DNA of 64,000 nucleotides, from the NCBI RefSeq assembly GCF_002871915.2, contig NZ_CP126958.1, positions 1,488,001 through 1,552,000 on the forward strand, in the 5' to 3' direction. Positions 31,181-39,798 of this stretch are shown piece after piece (positions within the stretch are counted from its first letter, which is position 1; each line of letters begins with the position of its first letter). The translations under genes were made by a program, and so were the position numbers. Under the pieces are notes generated by a model that was given only the letters and a program-made list of their open reading frames with translations, ran no database searches and was not told the origin of the DNA. This DNA is from Aerococcus loyolae (lineage in GTDB: Bacteria; Bacillota; Bacilli; Lactobacillales; Aerococcaceae).

Positions 31181-31214
31181 AAACGTCGACACCATAGAGT
31201 GGTCGACGTTTTTT
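31181..31214. terminator. Bidirectional terminator
   Basis: AACGTCGAC pairs with GTCGACGTT, with T-runs on both strands. It ends ntdp on the plus strand and mutY plus its 3' repeat on the minus strand. Confidence 0.88.
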
Positions 31215-31260
31215 ATTATGCAACTTAACTCAGCTGGGCATTACTAGTTTATTAGCGAAT

Positions 31261-31462
31261 GCTTGCCTTTTGGCGCGCTTGTCGCACTCTTACCAAACCT
31301 GCTCCAAGCGCAAGGCAAGCGTCCACTTCAGAAAATGACGACAAATTCTCGCAAAGAATTTTTACGTCTTTTTCTTCCAGTTTCTGTAGCTGTAGGAAGC
31401 GTTAGCGACGTACAGATATAGTATGCGTAGCGGTCTTGCCTTTTGGCGCGCTTGTCGCACTC
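31261..31462 (-). repeat. Structured 3'UTR repeat, mutY copy
   Basis: A dispersed repeat running from the mutY stop codon toward the terminator at 31181. The decamer GTCGCACTCT occurs at 31281 and again at 31454, touching the stop codon. Between them are the blocks AAACCTGCTCCAAG, CGTCCACTTCAGAAAATG, a hairpin AAATTCT/AGAATTT and ACAGATATAGTATGCGTAG. The same blocks recur at 55837-56191 and 58041-58579. No coding frame is seen. Confidence 0.75.
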
Positions 31463-32677
31463 TTATTGATCAAGATAATCTTTTAAGGCCCGCCAAATCT
31501 TCATTTGAACGGTAGGATAGGCATGACGGTTAAGGTCATGCAAGAAAACCCAATCACTATCTTCTTGGTCTTGCCAGCGTTTTTCGGCTGCGGGAGATAA
31601 TTTAGCATAGTAGAGATCAATCTCCCAAAGTCGGTGAGAAAAGACATGCCGGACATGGCCGATGGATTTTTTCATCACGACTGGTCTAAGATCGTAAACT
31701 GCCTCTGCTTCAGCAACCAGGTTTTGGTAAGGCTGGCGCTCTTCTCCCCCTTGCTGGTCACCTTCTTCTTGGTTAGCCACTTCAAAAAGCGGAACCGTCC
31801 ACAAATTAGCCAAGAGACCCTGGCTGGGTCGTTTTTCAATCAGGTACTGGCCTTGACTATTCTCCAGCAATAGTGCTTGGTAGTGAATGGTTTTGGATTT
31901 GGTTTTGGATAATTTCACCGGATAATCCAATTCAGTCCCGGTCAAGGTAGCTAGGTTAAAGTCTTTGATAGGACTAATATCACTCAAGGGCTTCTTAGCG
32001 GTTTCGTAACTACTCCCCAAATCCATTAGCGCCTGATTAAAGTCCCCTGGCCGTTCATCGCCCATGACATAAGCCACTACTTCACGAAAGATAGCGTGGT
32101 TCTTTTGCCGGCTGATATCAGCATTAATGGTAAAGAGTCGGCTGAAAACTCGCATGGCATTCCCATCAATGGCGGGGACGGCCTGACCAAATGCAATAGA
32201 GGCAATAGCGCCAGCTGTATAAGGTCCGATTCCCGATAGCTGCTTTAACTCTTTAGCGGTTTGGGGAAATTGACCACTATAGTCATTCACAATCTCCTGG
32301 GCTGCTCGGTGGAGGTTTTTAGCTCTTGAGTAATAGCCTAGGCCGGCCCAAAGTTTCAGTAAGTCATCTTCTTCTGCCGCTGCCAGGTCCTCGACGGTGG
32401 GAAAGGCTTGTAAAAAGCGTTGATAGTAAGGAATGACGGTATTGACCTGGGTTTGCTGCAACATAATTTCTGATATCCAAATCCGGTAAGGGTCCTTACT
32501 CTCCCGCCAAGGTAAGTGGCGGCCCTCCTTGTCATACCAATCAAACAAGGTCTTACGAAAAGCTTGATTAGTTTCTTCTCCCCAGACTTCGACTCCCTCG
32601 ATGGTCGGTCCTAAATCAACAATGGCTGATTGTCCGATCCAATCCTTAGGGGAAAAATCTTGATTACTTCCGCTCAC
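31463..32677 (-). CDS. mutY: A/G-specific adenine glycosylase MutY without iron-sulfur cluster
   Basis: A 404-residue base-excision repair enzyme that removes adenine opposite 8-oxoguanine. Seen: LQQTQV (73-78) with the general acid Glu 70, helix-hairpin-helix LSGIGPYTAGA (147-157), catalytic Asp in AIDGNAMRV (Asp 171), and a C-terminal NUDIX-like domain from about 270. The four cysteines that bind 4Fe-4S in most MutY are absent; the region after FNQALMDLG has none, and I find no cysteine in the whole protein. GTG start at 32677 with AAGGAG upstream overlaps the recX stop (GTGA). Confidence 0.92.
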   Translation of the reverse strand: MSGSNQDFSPKDWIGQSAIVDLGPTIEGVEVWGEETNQAFRKTLFDWYDKEGRHLPWRESKDPYRIWISEIMLQQTQVNTVIPYYQRFLQAFPTVEDLAAAEEDDLLKLWAGLGYYSRAKNLHRAAQEIVNDYSGQFPQTAKELKQLSGIGPYTAGAIASIAFGQAVPAIDGNAMRVFSRLFTINADISRQKNHAIFREVVAYVMGDERPGDFNQALMDLGSSYETAKKPLSDISPIKDFNLATLTGTELDYPVKLSKTKSKTIHYQALLLENSQGQYLIEKRPSQGLLANLWTVPLFEVANQEEGDQQGGEERQPYQNLVAEAEAVYDLRPVVMKKSIGHVRHVFSHRLWEIDLYYAKLSPAAEKRWQDQEDSDWVFLHDLNRHAYPTVQMKIWRALKDYLDQ

Positions 32678-33690
32678 AGTTCTCCTTCTTCCTCTGCCTG
32701 CCTTATAGCTGCATCAATGGCTTCACTCTTAAAGCCCCGGCCAAAAAGCATGGTTTTTACTTTGAAACGTCGTTCTTTCTCATCCAAATTCCGGTACTTC
32801 TTCCAATAGCGTTTAAAATACTTATTCAAAGCCGCACCTTCATCGCGGTCAAGCTGGTCAGACTCTTTTAGTTGGGATAAAACTTGGCTAATTAAGTCAT
32901 TATTGTAGCCCTTCTTATAGAGGAATTGTTGCAATTTCTCCCTGGCTTTGAGGTTAGAGTTTTTTCTAAGCAAGCTAGGCAACTTCTTTTTAGCCAAGTG
33001 GTGGGCGTTTTCCATTTGATCAGCCTCACTATACTCCAACAAGGACTGGTCAATGGTGTCTTCACTAAGGCCCTTTTCCTTCAGTTCCATAGCAATCACC
33101 TTGGGGCCTTTTCGGTTGATGGTCTTTGCCGTTCGGGTATAGGACTGGCCGTAATAGAGGTCGTTAACTAGGGATAAATCTTCCAATTTCCCCATGACCT
33201 TATCAATAGTCGCTTGGGAATAGTCTTCCTTAGCTAAACGTTGGCTAACTTGCTTTTTAGACCGTAAACTATGGCTTAAATAGTTTAGGGCAATCTGATA
33301 GGCCCGGTTATCGCTTTCGCTGGCCAGGATATTTTTACTTTCCTCTTGGCTTAAGTACTGCCCCTTAGACAGAGCATAACGGACTAGGGTGTCTTCACTA
33401 ATCCCAAAAGCAAAGTCGCCGTCAAGGTAGACATTATAACGTTTCTTATGACGTTTTTGGGCTTCGATCATGGTAATCTTGCCTGCTAAAACTCTCTCCT
33501 GGTCTTGGTCTAAGCCTTCTGGGTCAGAAGAGGTGACTGCTTTTCTAGGACGATAACCGCTTTTTTTACTCTTCCTTTTTGGCCTGGTCAGCTGGTCACT
33601 TTCATCGGTTAAGGCTCTGACTCTTTTTGGGCGGGACTTTTTCTCCGGATTGATCTCACTTAATTTTACTGGCTGATTATCTTCTAGCAT
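32674..33690 (-). CDS. recX: Regulatory protein RecX with basic N-terminal extension
   Basis: A 338-residue modulator of RecA filaments. The RecX three-helix repeats start near residue 70 (ITMIEAQKRHKKRYNVYLDG) and include the SLRSKKQVSQRL and RKGPKVIAMEL blocks. The first 65 residues are a Lys/Arg/Ser-rich extension beyond the normal family start, likely disordered and nucleic-acid binding. It is translationally coupled to mutY by a 4-bp overlap, giving a DNA-repair pair. The ribosome site is weak. An internal start near residue 69 would give the canonical length. Confidence 0.88.
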   Translation of the reverse strand: MLEDNQPVKLSEINPEKKSRPKRVRALTDESDQLTRPKRKSKKSGYRPRKAVTSSDPEGLDQDQERVLAGKITMIEAQKRHKKRYNVYLDGDFAFGISEDTLVRYALSKGQYLSQEESKNILASESDNRAYQIALNYLSHSLRSKKQVSQRLAKEDYSQATIDKVMGKLEDLSLVNDLYYGQSYTRTAKTINRKGPKVIAMELKEKGLSEDTIDQSLLEYSEADQMENAHHLAKKKLPSLLRKNSNLKAREKLQQFLYKKGYNNDLISQVLSQLKESDQLDRDEGAALNKYFKRYWKKYRNLDEKERRFKVKTMLFGRGFKSEAIDAAIRQAEEEGEL

Positions 33691-33744
33691 GTTTTCACCA
33701 TTCCATACGCTTAGTCTGAGTTAGATTTCAATAATTGTTCTAAA

Positions 33745-34596
33745 TCAGACTTTTTCACTTTGCTGTTCTTGATAATATTCTTTGAAAAATAAATAAGACT
33801 GCATTTTCTCTATCGGATCTTCGATTAAAGGATTCGATAAGAGGTCTAGGTAATAACTCTGCCACAAGTGGTAGGCAAATTCAAGTTGGGCTTTGATTTG
33901 TACATTTTTAACCGGTAAAACTAAGGAAGTCGATGCAACCGTTTCGATGGTCACCGGTCGACCCCCTACCGGGAAGAAGTGAAAGTATTTCACCAAGTTG
34001 AGGTTTAAGTAGCCGTGAAAATTTTGGTTACGATAGCGCAGAGGCATCAATAAGTGCTTCCCCAGGAAGAAGGGCCTAAGCCAAGTATTTCCTAGGTTTA
34101 CTGGTTCTTGAACCAGTCGATCAGTCATTTGCGTTTTTAGGGTTGATTTTAATAATTGGTCCAAAGTACACTGACTCCGGTACAAGAAACCTTCACTGGT
34201 TAAGATCAAAGACCCCTTTAAATAGGATTTATCTGGGTGATTTTTCAGCAAACGGCCTTTGACTTCTAAGACCATTAGGGTATCCTCACGAAAATGCCCG
34301 ATACTCCGCGGAACTTCCTGAGCTATCCGATAGGCTCTAATCAGGTCGTCAGCCTCCACTAAAGAAAGGTACTTATGCGGTAAATTCAAAGCATAGTGCT
34401 GGCAATGGTCACTATCCTTATTTGAAATAAGGGAAGAATTGTCAGATGACCGAGTTGCTTCTGGAGCCTCATTAGCTAGAGTCGACTTAGCTGGTGACTC
34501 TAGGGATTGGGCCTCACTGGTATTTACAGCAGCAGGATCTTCTCCCACTTGAGACGGGGACATATGGCAAGACGTTAGCGACATGTTTTCCAACAT
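33745..34596 (-). CDS. ComK-like protein (tentative)
   Basis: A 283-residue soluble protein. Residues 1-75 are low complexity and Ser-rich. The rest resembles competence factor ComK: an early VLEVKGRLL strand, a central LLMPLRYRN region, then NLNLVKYFHFFP, LVLPVKN and the helix IKAQLEFAYHLW, matching the ComK order VKEF, LPISYN, QVYRTAWL. ComK activates competence genes through AT boxes AAAA-N5-TTTT; one such box lies upstream at 34719-34731. AAGGAG precedes the ATG. Assignment is from pattern only. Single gene downstream of an AT-rich, TTTAC-rich region. Confidence 0.45.
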   Translation of the reverse strand: MLENMSLTSCHMSPSQVGEDPAAVNTSEAQSLESPAKSTLANEAPEATRSSDNSSLISNKDSDHCQHYALNLPHKYLSLVEADDLIRAYRIAQEVPRSIGHFREDTLMVLEVKGRLLKNHPDKSYLKGSLILTSEGFLYRSQCTLDQLLKSTLKTQMTDRLVQEPVNLGNTWLRPFFLGKHLLMPLRYRNQNFHGYLNLNLVKYFHFFPVGGRPVTIETVASTSLVLPVKNVQIKAQLEFAYHLWQSYYLDLLSNPLIEDPIEKMQSYLFFKEYYQEQQSEKV

Positions 34597-34879
34597 TTCT
34601 GGTACTCCTTCATTGTATTAGTTCTCAGTTATTGAGAAACCATTTTTAAGATAGCATATATTCTTCCAGTAAAGACTATCTTTACTTAAAGCTAATCCAT
34701 TTTTTACCAGGAATTTACAAAACTTCCTTTTAAACGCTTACATCCACTTTTTTACCTAAAATTTACCCTGCTTTTACAAAAAAATCTCCTGTTTACCTCG
34801 TTCGCTTTGGGCATTTCTTCTGCCTTTACATAGTAGTCGTTGGATAGCTGACTAGCAAGCATATCATTTTAAAGTATTA
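34597..34879. promoter_or_regulatory. Upstream region of the ComK-like gene with TTTAC array
   Basis: No gene is seen. On the plus strand TTTAC occurs at 34703 and 34714, then at 34751, 34762 and 34773, all at 11-bp steps within each group, with a further copy at 34792. A ComK-type AT box AAAACTTCCTTTT lies at 34719-34731. It is probably a control region for the minus-strand ComK-like gene. Confidence 0.4.
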
Positions 34880-34924
34880 AAAAACAACAAATCCCTAGAT
34901 AAGATTCTAGTTATTTGTTGTTTC
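34880..34924 (-). terminator. Terminator of the small XRE gene
   Basis: AAACAACAAAT pairs with ATTTGTTGTTT and a T6 run follows on the minus strand. Confidence 0.82.
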
Positions 34925-34965
34925 AAGGTCTTACGCACCTAGCTATTCCGTCTTTGATATCAGTT

Positions 34966-35223
34966 TTAGAAGTGCACATCGACAACGAGATGGCCACCTA
35001 CAGCATTAACAATTTCTTGTAGGGTACCTAAACTAATATTTTGTTGACGTGATTCAACCCGTGAGATATAACTTTGCTTACGCCCAGAAATATCCGCTAA
35101 TTGAGCCTGGGATAGCCCCTTTTCTTGACGGATTTTTAGCAACACATCAGAAGCCTTAATACTTGCTTGTTGTCTTGCAATATTTTTTTCATCAAGGGAT
35201 AGGTCTTCTCTATGCGTATCCAT
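34966..35223 (-). CDS. XRE-family helix-turn-helix protein
   Basis: An 85-residue regulator with a helix-turn-helix around residues 30-65 (LSQAQLADISGRKQSYISRVES). The size and LGTLQEIVNAVGGHLVVDV ending are typical of HigA-like antitoxins, but no toxin gene is adjacent, so it is a solitary regulator or antitoxin relic. AGGAGGGG lies 8 bp before the chosen ATG at 35223; an ATG 6 bp upstream touches the site. Confidence 0.8.
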   Translation of the reverse strand: MDTHREDLSLDEKNIARQQASIKASDVLLKIRQEKGLSQAQLADISGRKQSYISRVESRQQNISLGTLQEIVNAVGGHLVVDVHF

Positions 35224-35482
35224 ATTCATCCCCTCCTAAATATTTCACACAACTCATCATAATATTTTTAATAAACATATATCCTATATTTATATTATAC
35301 ATAAATCATAAGATAATGCATAGATATAAACTTTGGACGAGCTATCTCAAATATTTATAAATTCCCAGCAAAGTGAACGCATCAAGAAAATAGGGAGAAC
35401 AGGAAAGCCAACCAATAGATATAAGCTCCTAACATGGCCTAGAAGGCTAATTAATCAAAGCACTTGTAAGGCTACAAAAGCA
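35224..35482. other. Intergenic region, no gene seen
   Basis: About 260 bp between two minus-strand regulator genes. It is AT-rich on the left, where the promoter of the small XRE gene must lie. I see no strong hairpin or conserved frame. Confidence 0.4.
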
Positions 35483-35830
35483 CTAGTCTTCTTGGCCTAA
35501 GTGACTGAGCAAATAGGTCACTAAGCAGCCTGCTCCAAAACCAAGCAAGAGATGACTCCAGTTAAAGCGCTTCACCTCTTCATCATCCAAACGCGTTGGA
35601 ATCACCCGTCCGGTTGCTTCAGAAATGTCCTGGATATCCTCATTTAACAATTCTTCCATCGGTTGATCAAAAATTGATGATAGTAATATTAAGTTTTCCA
35701 CGTTAGGATAGCTTTTATTATTTTCCCAATTAGACACTGTTTGTTGGGTGGTTTTTAGATAACTCGCCAATTGTCCTTGGGAAATATTATTTAACTCACG
35801 TTGTTCTTTAATTATTTGACCAATTTTCAT
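35483..35830 (-). CDS. XRE-family regulator with C-terminal membrane anchor
   Basis: A 115-residue protein with an N-terminal helix-turn-helix (residues 5-55: ISQGQLASYLKTTQQTVSNW) and a hydrophobic segment near the C-terminus (HLLLGFGAGCLVTYLLSHL, about 91-109) that looks like one membrane helix. Such membrane-tethered XRE proteins are known in Gram-positives, yet the signal sensed is unknown. AGGAG lies 8 bp before ATG 35830. It is divergent from the uracil permease gene. Confidence 0.75.
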   Translation of the reverse strand: MKIGQIIKEQRELNNISQGQLASYLKTTQQTVSNWENNKSYPNVENLILLSSIFDQPMEELLNEDIQDISEATGRVIPTRLDDEEVKRFNWSHLLLGFGAGCLVTYLLSHLGQED

Positions 35831-35947
35831 CTTGCCACTCCTCAATAATAGACAATAATTCTCATTCTTTACTAGTATACAAGATTATTGGTAGGAGGAC
35901 AAATGCTTATTCTTATTCACTAACGCTTGATTTTCTTAGCTAAACCC

Positions 35948-35976
35948 TTGTCAAGGGTGAAGAATTGGTGTATAAT
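35948..35976 (+). promoter_or_regulatory. Promoter of the uracil permease gene
   Basis: -35 TTGTCA (35948-35953), 17-bp spacer, -10 TATAAT (35971-35976). The leader to the ATG is about 70 bp and has two short inverted repeats (GGCTAAATTAGCC; AAGGGAATTTCCCTT) but no recognisable PyrR attenuator with a terminator. Confidence 0.75.
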
Positions 35977-36052
35977 TTCGAAGATTTGGGCTAAATTAGC
36001 CGCTTTATTTTAGTTAAGGGAATTTCCCTTGAGATTTTTGGAAGGAGATACT

Positions 36053-37345
36053 ATGACATCAGCAGAAAATTTAATGAAAATGAATTATGACATCGAGGAT
36101 CGGCCCCCACGTGGTGAGGGACTGCTTCTAAGTTTCCAACACGTCTTTGCAATGTTCGGTGCAACCATTCTGGTTCCTTTAATCTTGGGCCTACCGGTAT
36201 CGGTTGCTCTCTTCTGTAGCGGGATCGGTACCTTAATTTACCACTTTGCTACCAAAAATAAGGTGCCTGTTTATCTGGGATCATCCTTTGCCTTCATTGG
36301 CGCAATGGCCCACGCTATCGAACAGTTAGGTGGCGATATTTCCGCGGCTCAAACTGGGGTCATGCTAGCCGGCGGAATCTATGTCTTAGTAGCTCTTTTA
36401 GTTAAAATGCTAGGGAGCAGCTGGATTGACCGCCTCCTACCTCCAATTGTTATTGGTCCGATGATCATTGTCATCGGTTTGAGTCTATCCTCATCTGCTG
36501 TCACCAACGCGGGATTCACTCCAGACGGAACCTGGCAACAAATGTTGACCGCCCTAATCACCTTCCTGATCTGTGCCTTTGTTAATGTTTATGGTCGGGG
36601 CTTTATTCGGGTGATTCCTTTCTTGATTGGTTTAGTTGGTGGCTACATTGTCGCTGCCTGCCTCGGCCTAGTCGATATTAGCCCAGTGGCTGATGCTGCT
36701 TGGTTTGAGATCCCTGATTTCTATCTACCTTTTAAGACGCCATTCTTTAACAGCTACCAACTTAACTTTGGCCCAGAAGCCATTGCTATTTTGCCAGTGG
36801 CGGTAGTCACCATCTCTGAACATATTGGTGACCATACCGTCTTAAGTGAAATTTGTGGCCGTCAATTTCTCAAGAATCCTGGTCTCCACCGGACCTTGAT
36901 GGGTGATGGGATTGCCACTTCGGTTTCTGCCTTCCTAGGTGGACCTGCCAATACCACTTACGGAGAAAACACTGGGGTCATTGGCCTCACCCGCGTGGCT
37001 TCGGTTTCCGTTATCCGTAATGCCGCCCTCTTAGCGATTATGCTTAGCTGCTTGGGTAAATTTACCGCCCTTATTTCAACCATCCCAGCTGCTGTGCTCG
37101 GTGGCATGTCTATCCTCCTTTATGGGGTTATCGCAAGTAACGGCCTCAAAGTCCTCATTGAAGCCCGGGTAAACTTCAACCAGGTCCGTAACCTAGTCAT
37201 CGCTAGTGCCATGTTAGTTCTCGGTCTAGGAGGCGCAGTCCTTAAATTAGGGGCCTTTACCCTTTCTGGAACCGCCCTAGCCGCTATGGTAGGGATTATT
37301 CTTAACCTACTCCTACCTGAAATCAAAACTTTGAAGACGAAATAA
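36053..37345 (+). CDS. Uracil/xanthine permease, NCS2 family (UraA/PyrP type)
   Basis: A 430-residue permease with about 14 membrane segments. Seen: the N-terminal QHVFAMFGATILVP, the substrate-site motif SEHIGDHTVL and the uracil-type signature GGPANTTYGENTGVIGLTR. The TTYGEN form points to uracil rather than purines. It imports uracil with protons for pyrimidine salvage. GAAGGAG precedes ATG 36053; an ATG 24 bp upstream lacks a site. Single gene; its 3' region holds a copy of the structured repeat before the terminator. Confidence 0.9.
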   Translation: MTSAENLMKMNYDIEDRPPRGEGLLLSFQHVFAMFGATILVPLILGLPVSVALFCSGIGTLIYHFATKNKVPVYLGSSFAFIGAMAHAIEQLGGDISAAQTGVMLAGGIYVLVALLVKMLGSSWIDRLLPPIVIGPMIIVIGLSLSSSAVTNAGFTPDGTWQQMLTALITFLICAFVNVYGRGFIRVIPFLIGLVGGYIVAACLGLVDISPVADAAWFEIPDFYLPFKTPFFNSYQLNFGPEAIAILPVAVVTISEHIGDHTVLSEICGRQFLKNPGLHRTLMGDGIATSVSAFLGGPANTTYGENTGVIGLTRVASVSVIRNAALLAIMLSCLGKFTALISTIPAAVLGGMSILLYGVIASNGLKVLIEARVNFNQVRNLVIASAMLVLGLGGAVLKLGAFTLSGTALAAMVGIILNLLLPEIKTLKTK

Positions 37346-37346
37346 C

Positions 37347-37428
37347 AGGATGTGAGGACGCCGTCAGAGCCTTGAATTTTCTGAAGCAACTTCAAGGCTG
37401 GCGTTCGAACTCAACTATAGAGTGCGAC
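37347..37428 (+). repeat. Structured 3'UTR repeat, uracil permease copy (short form)
   Basis: It starts one base after the stop codon with GGATGTGAGGACGCC and ends with AGAGTGCGAC. It folds as outer stem ACGCC (37358-37362)/GGCGT (37400-37404) and inner stem AGCCTTGAA (37368-37376)/TTCAAGGCT (37391-37399), with a 14-base loop. It corresponds to the module at 56014-56127 and 58281-58392, read in the same direction relative to transcription, but lacks their internal second hairpin. Confidence 0.75.
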
Positions 37429-37466
37429 AAATGCAGCTTTTGATTAGAAAGTTCATATTTATAGAT

Positions 37467-37498
37467 GAGACTAGGACAAATTCTTAGTCTCTTTTTTA
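37467..37498 (+). terminator. Terminator of the uracil permease gene
   Basis: GAGACTA pairs with TAGTCTC allowing a short mismatch, followed by T6. Confidence 0.82.
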
Positions 37499-37623
37499 TA
37501 ATCATATGGCCATCTTTTCCAGTAATATTTAAAAAATCTTTGAAAGAAGCCCTTCATTTCAATGGTATAATAAGGATAATCAGTGAATTTTACCAAGTAA
37601 TTAAATGAATAAAGGAGAGACTT

Positions 37624-38637
37624 ATGTCCATTTTAGTTACAGGCGGAGCGGGCTATATTGGTTCGCATACCGTTATTGAATTAATCAACTCTGGCTACGA
37701 AGTTGTTATTGTCGATGACTTCTCTAATAGTAAGCCAACCGTTCTTGACCGCATCGAAAAAATTGCTGGTAAGCGTCCAACTTTCTATGAAGCAAATATC
37801 TTAGATGGAGATGCCTTACGCCAAATCTTTGAAAAAGAATCCATCGACGCTGTCATTCATTATGCAGCCTTTAAAGCGGTCGGTGAATCCGTTGAAAAAC
37901 CAATTGACTACTATCACAATAATATGGGTGGACTCCTTCAAGTATTAAAAGTAATGAAGGAATTTGATGTGAAGGAATTTGTCTATTCTTCAAGTGCCAC
38001 AGTCTATGGGATGAACAATGTCTCCCCCCTAACCGAAGACTTACCTACCAGTGCTACCAATCCATACGGCTATAGTAAGGTCATGGGCGAACAAATCTTA
38101 AAAGATACCTATAAGGCTTACCCTGACTGGTCAATTATGATCTTACGTTACTTTAACCCTATCGGGGCCCACGAAAGTGGCCTGATCGGTGAAGACCCCC
38201 AAGGCGTCCCTAATAATATCATGCCTTATATCACCCAAGTAGCCATTGGTAAGTTAGAAAAATTACATGTTTTTGGTAATGACTACGATACCCATGATGG
38301 TACTGGCGTCCGTGATTACCTCCACGTGGTTGACTTGGCTAAGGGCCATGTTGCAGCCATCGATTACGCCAATAAGCACCAAGGGCTGGAAATTGTCAAC
38401 TTAGGCACCGGCCAAGGTTACTCCGTTCTGGACTTAGTCAATACCTTCCAAGAAGTCAACCAGGTTGAGCTTCCATATGTTATTGACGAACGCCGTGCTG
38501 GTGATGTGGCTGAATGTTATGCTGACCCATCCTACGCTAAAGAACTGCTAGGCTGGGAAGCGGAAGAAGATTTAGCTGATATGTGCCGGGACTCCTGGCA
38601 CTGGCAAGAAACCTGCCCTAACGGTTACGAAGATTAA
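37624..38637 (+). CDS. galE: UDP-glucose 4-epimerase
   Basis: A 337-residue NAD-dependent short-chain dehydrogenase fold that interconverts UDP-glucose and UDP-galactose. GGAGYIGS (7-14) binds NAD, the catalytic pair is in YGYSK (Tyr 148, Lys 152), and SSSATVYG supplies the catalytic Ser/Thr. Normal family length. AAGGAG precedes the ATG. It stands alone without galK or galT, which suggests a role in supplying UDP-galactose for wall polymers or capsule as much as galactose use. Confidence 0.95.
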   Translation: MSILVTGGAGYIGSHTVIELINSGYEVVIVDDFSNSKPTVLDRIEKIAGKRPTFYEANILDGDALRQIFEKESIDAVIHYAAFKAVGESVEKPIDYYHNNMGGLLQVLKVMKEFDVKEFVYSSSATVYGMNNVSPLTEDLPTSATNPYGYSKVMGEQILKDTYKAYPDWSIMILRYFNPIGAHESGLIGEDPQGVPNNIMPYITQVAIGKLEKLHVFGNDYDTHDGTGVRDYLHVVDLAKGHVAAIDYANKHQGLEIVNLGTGQGYSVLDLVNTFQEVNQVELPYVIDERRAGDVAECYADPSYAKELLGWEAEEDLADMCRDSWHWQETCPNGYED

Positions 38638-38649
38638 GAATCAAGAAGA

Positions 38650-38683
38650 GAGAGTTTGTCACTTTTGGCAGACTCTTTTTTTT
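38650..38683 (+). terminator. Terminator of galE
   Basis: AGAGTTTGTC pairs imperfectly with GGCAGACTCT and is followed by T8. Confidence 0.82.
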
Positions 38684-38804
38684 GTTGGCTGATTTTAATA
38701 AGAAAGTCCCGCTAGTTCTACCTAAAGCTTCTTAGCCAGCTTGCATGTTCACCCTAAAATGTTTAAACTAAAGAAAACCTGCTTAAATAAAGAAAGGAAA
38801 GCCT

Positions 38805-39686
38805 ATGTCAGATTCACAAGGACCCAATTTTTCCTGGCGCAAGTTGGTCCAGGAAATCCGAGCCACCCTCAAATCCCTCATTAAGATGCTGGCCCGCCTC
38901 GTTTATTATCTTATTGACCAGCTAACCCGCATCCTGCTACCACTTTTTAAGAGAATTGATCGAGTCCCACCTCACAGAAACAGCCAAAACAAGGATCAAG
39001 GCAGTCCATTCAAACGCCAAGTCCAAGAAAAGGTCAATAGCCAACTCCAGCCTGGCTTAACTCCCATTAAAAACTTCTGGCAAAAACTGGCTAAACCCCT
39101 CCAATGGGGAGTGGTCCTTGGACTCTTAGGGCTGGTCTTCTTCCTAGCAAGCCCCAGTTATCAGGGGGCGGCAAATGATAACCTCCTAGGTCTCAAGGCA
39201 CAATCCTCACAACTTGCTGGCCAAGACCACTACCAAGCTGATAACTGGGAGATTGACCAAGAGGATGTCTCTGTTTATCATGGGCCAGAGGAAAAGAAGC
39301 CAGCCGACCAGGCCTTGAGGACTAAAGACCAGGAACAAGACCCAGCTATTCTCGACGAAAAAATCGCCCAGTATGAATCTAAACGAGCTCGTTACCCAAG
39401 AAGGGCTGTAAGAATAAAGCGATCAGAGGAAGAAAAAACGACGGACTCCAAGCTGCCACGAGAGTCTATTGATCCTGATAGCTCAAATCCTAGCAGTGAC
39501 TATCCCTCCCAGTCTTCTATGTCAGAAGAAAGCCAGGTCCAAACTGGAGACAGCTACCAAGTCCAAGCTGGTGATAGCTTCTACCGCATCGCCCAAGCTC
39601 ATGGTATGACGGTCGACGAGTTAATGGCCTTAAACGGCATGACCAGGCCTGCGCTTATGCCTGGTCAAAGGATTAAAGTCAAATAA
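38805..39686 (+). CDS. LysM-domain membrane protein
   Basis: A 293-residue protein. The N-terminal 95 residues are basic and amphipathic, a membrane helix lies at about 97-116 (WGVVLGLLGLVFFLASP), then comes a long Ser/Glu/Asp/Lys-rich linker and a single C-terminal LysM domain (about 248-293; YQVQAGDSFYRIAQAHGM). LysM binds peptidoglycan, so this tethers membrane and wall. The large cytoplasmic N-terminal part is unusual for simple LysM anchors. GAAAGGA precedes the ATG. Single gene. Confidence 0.85.
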   Translation: MSDSQGPNFSWRKLVQEIRATLKSLIKMLARLVYYLIDQLTRILLPLFKRIDRVPPHRNSQNKDQGSPFKRQVQEKVNSQLQPGLTPIKNFWQKLAKPLQWGVVLGLLGLVFFLASPSYQGAANDNLLGLKAQSSQLAGQDHYQADNWEIDQEDVSVYHGPEEKKPADQALRTKDQEQDPAILDEKIAQYESKRARYPRRAVRIKRSEEEKTTDSKLPRESIDPDSSNPSSDYPSQSSMSEESQVQTGDSYQVQAGDSFYRIAQAHGMTVDELMALNGMTRPALMPGQRIKVK

Positions 39687-39724
39687 GACAGAAGGCTTCT
39701 TCCCCCACCACTATTTGATAAAGC

Positions 39725-39770
39725 AAAAAAGACTAGCCACATCGCTTTAACAGCTAGGGCTAGTCTTTTT
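39725..39770. terminator. Bidirectional terminator
   Basis: GACTAGCC pairs with GGCTAGTC, with T-runs on both strands. It separates the LysM gene and D-LDH. Confidence 0.88.
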
Positions 39771-39798
39771 ATTTTCTCTATATTCTATCGATTAACGA

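Noticed and set aside
35977..36052. PyrR attenuator or riboswitch before the uracil permease
   Set aside because: Only two short inverted repeats are seen; there is no terminator/antiterminator pair or PyrR-binding loop I can recognise.
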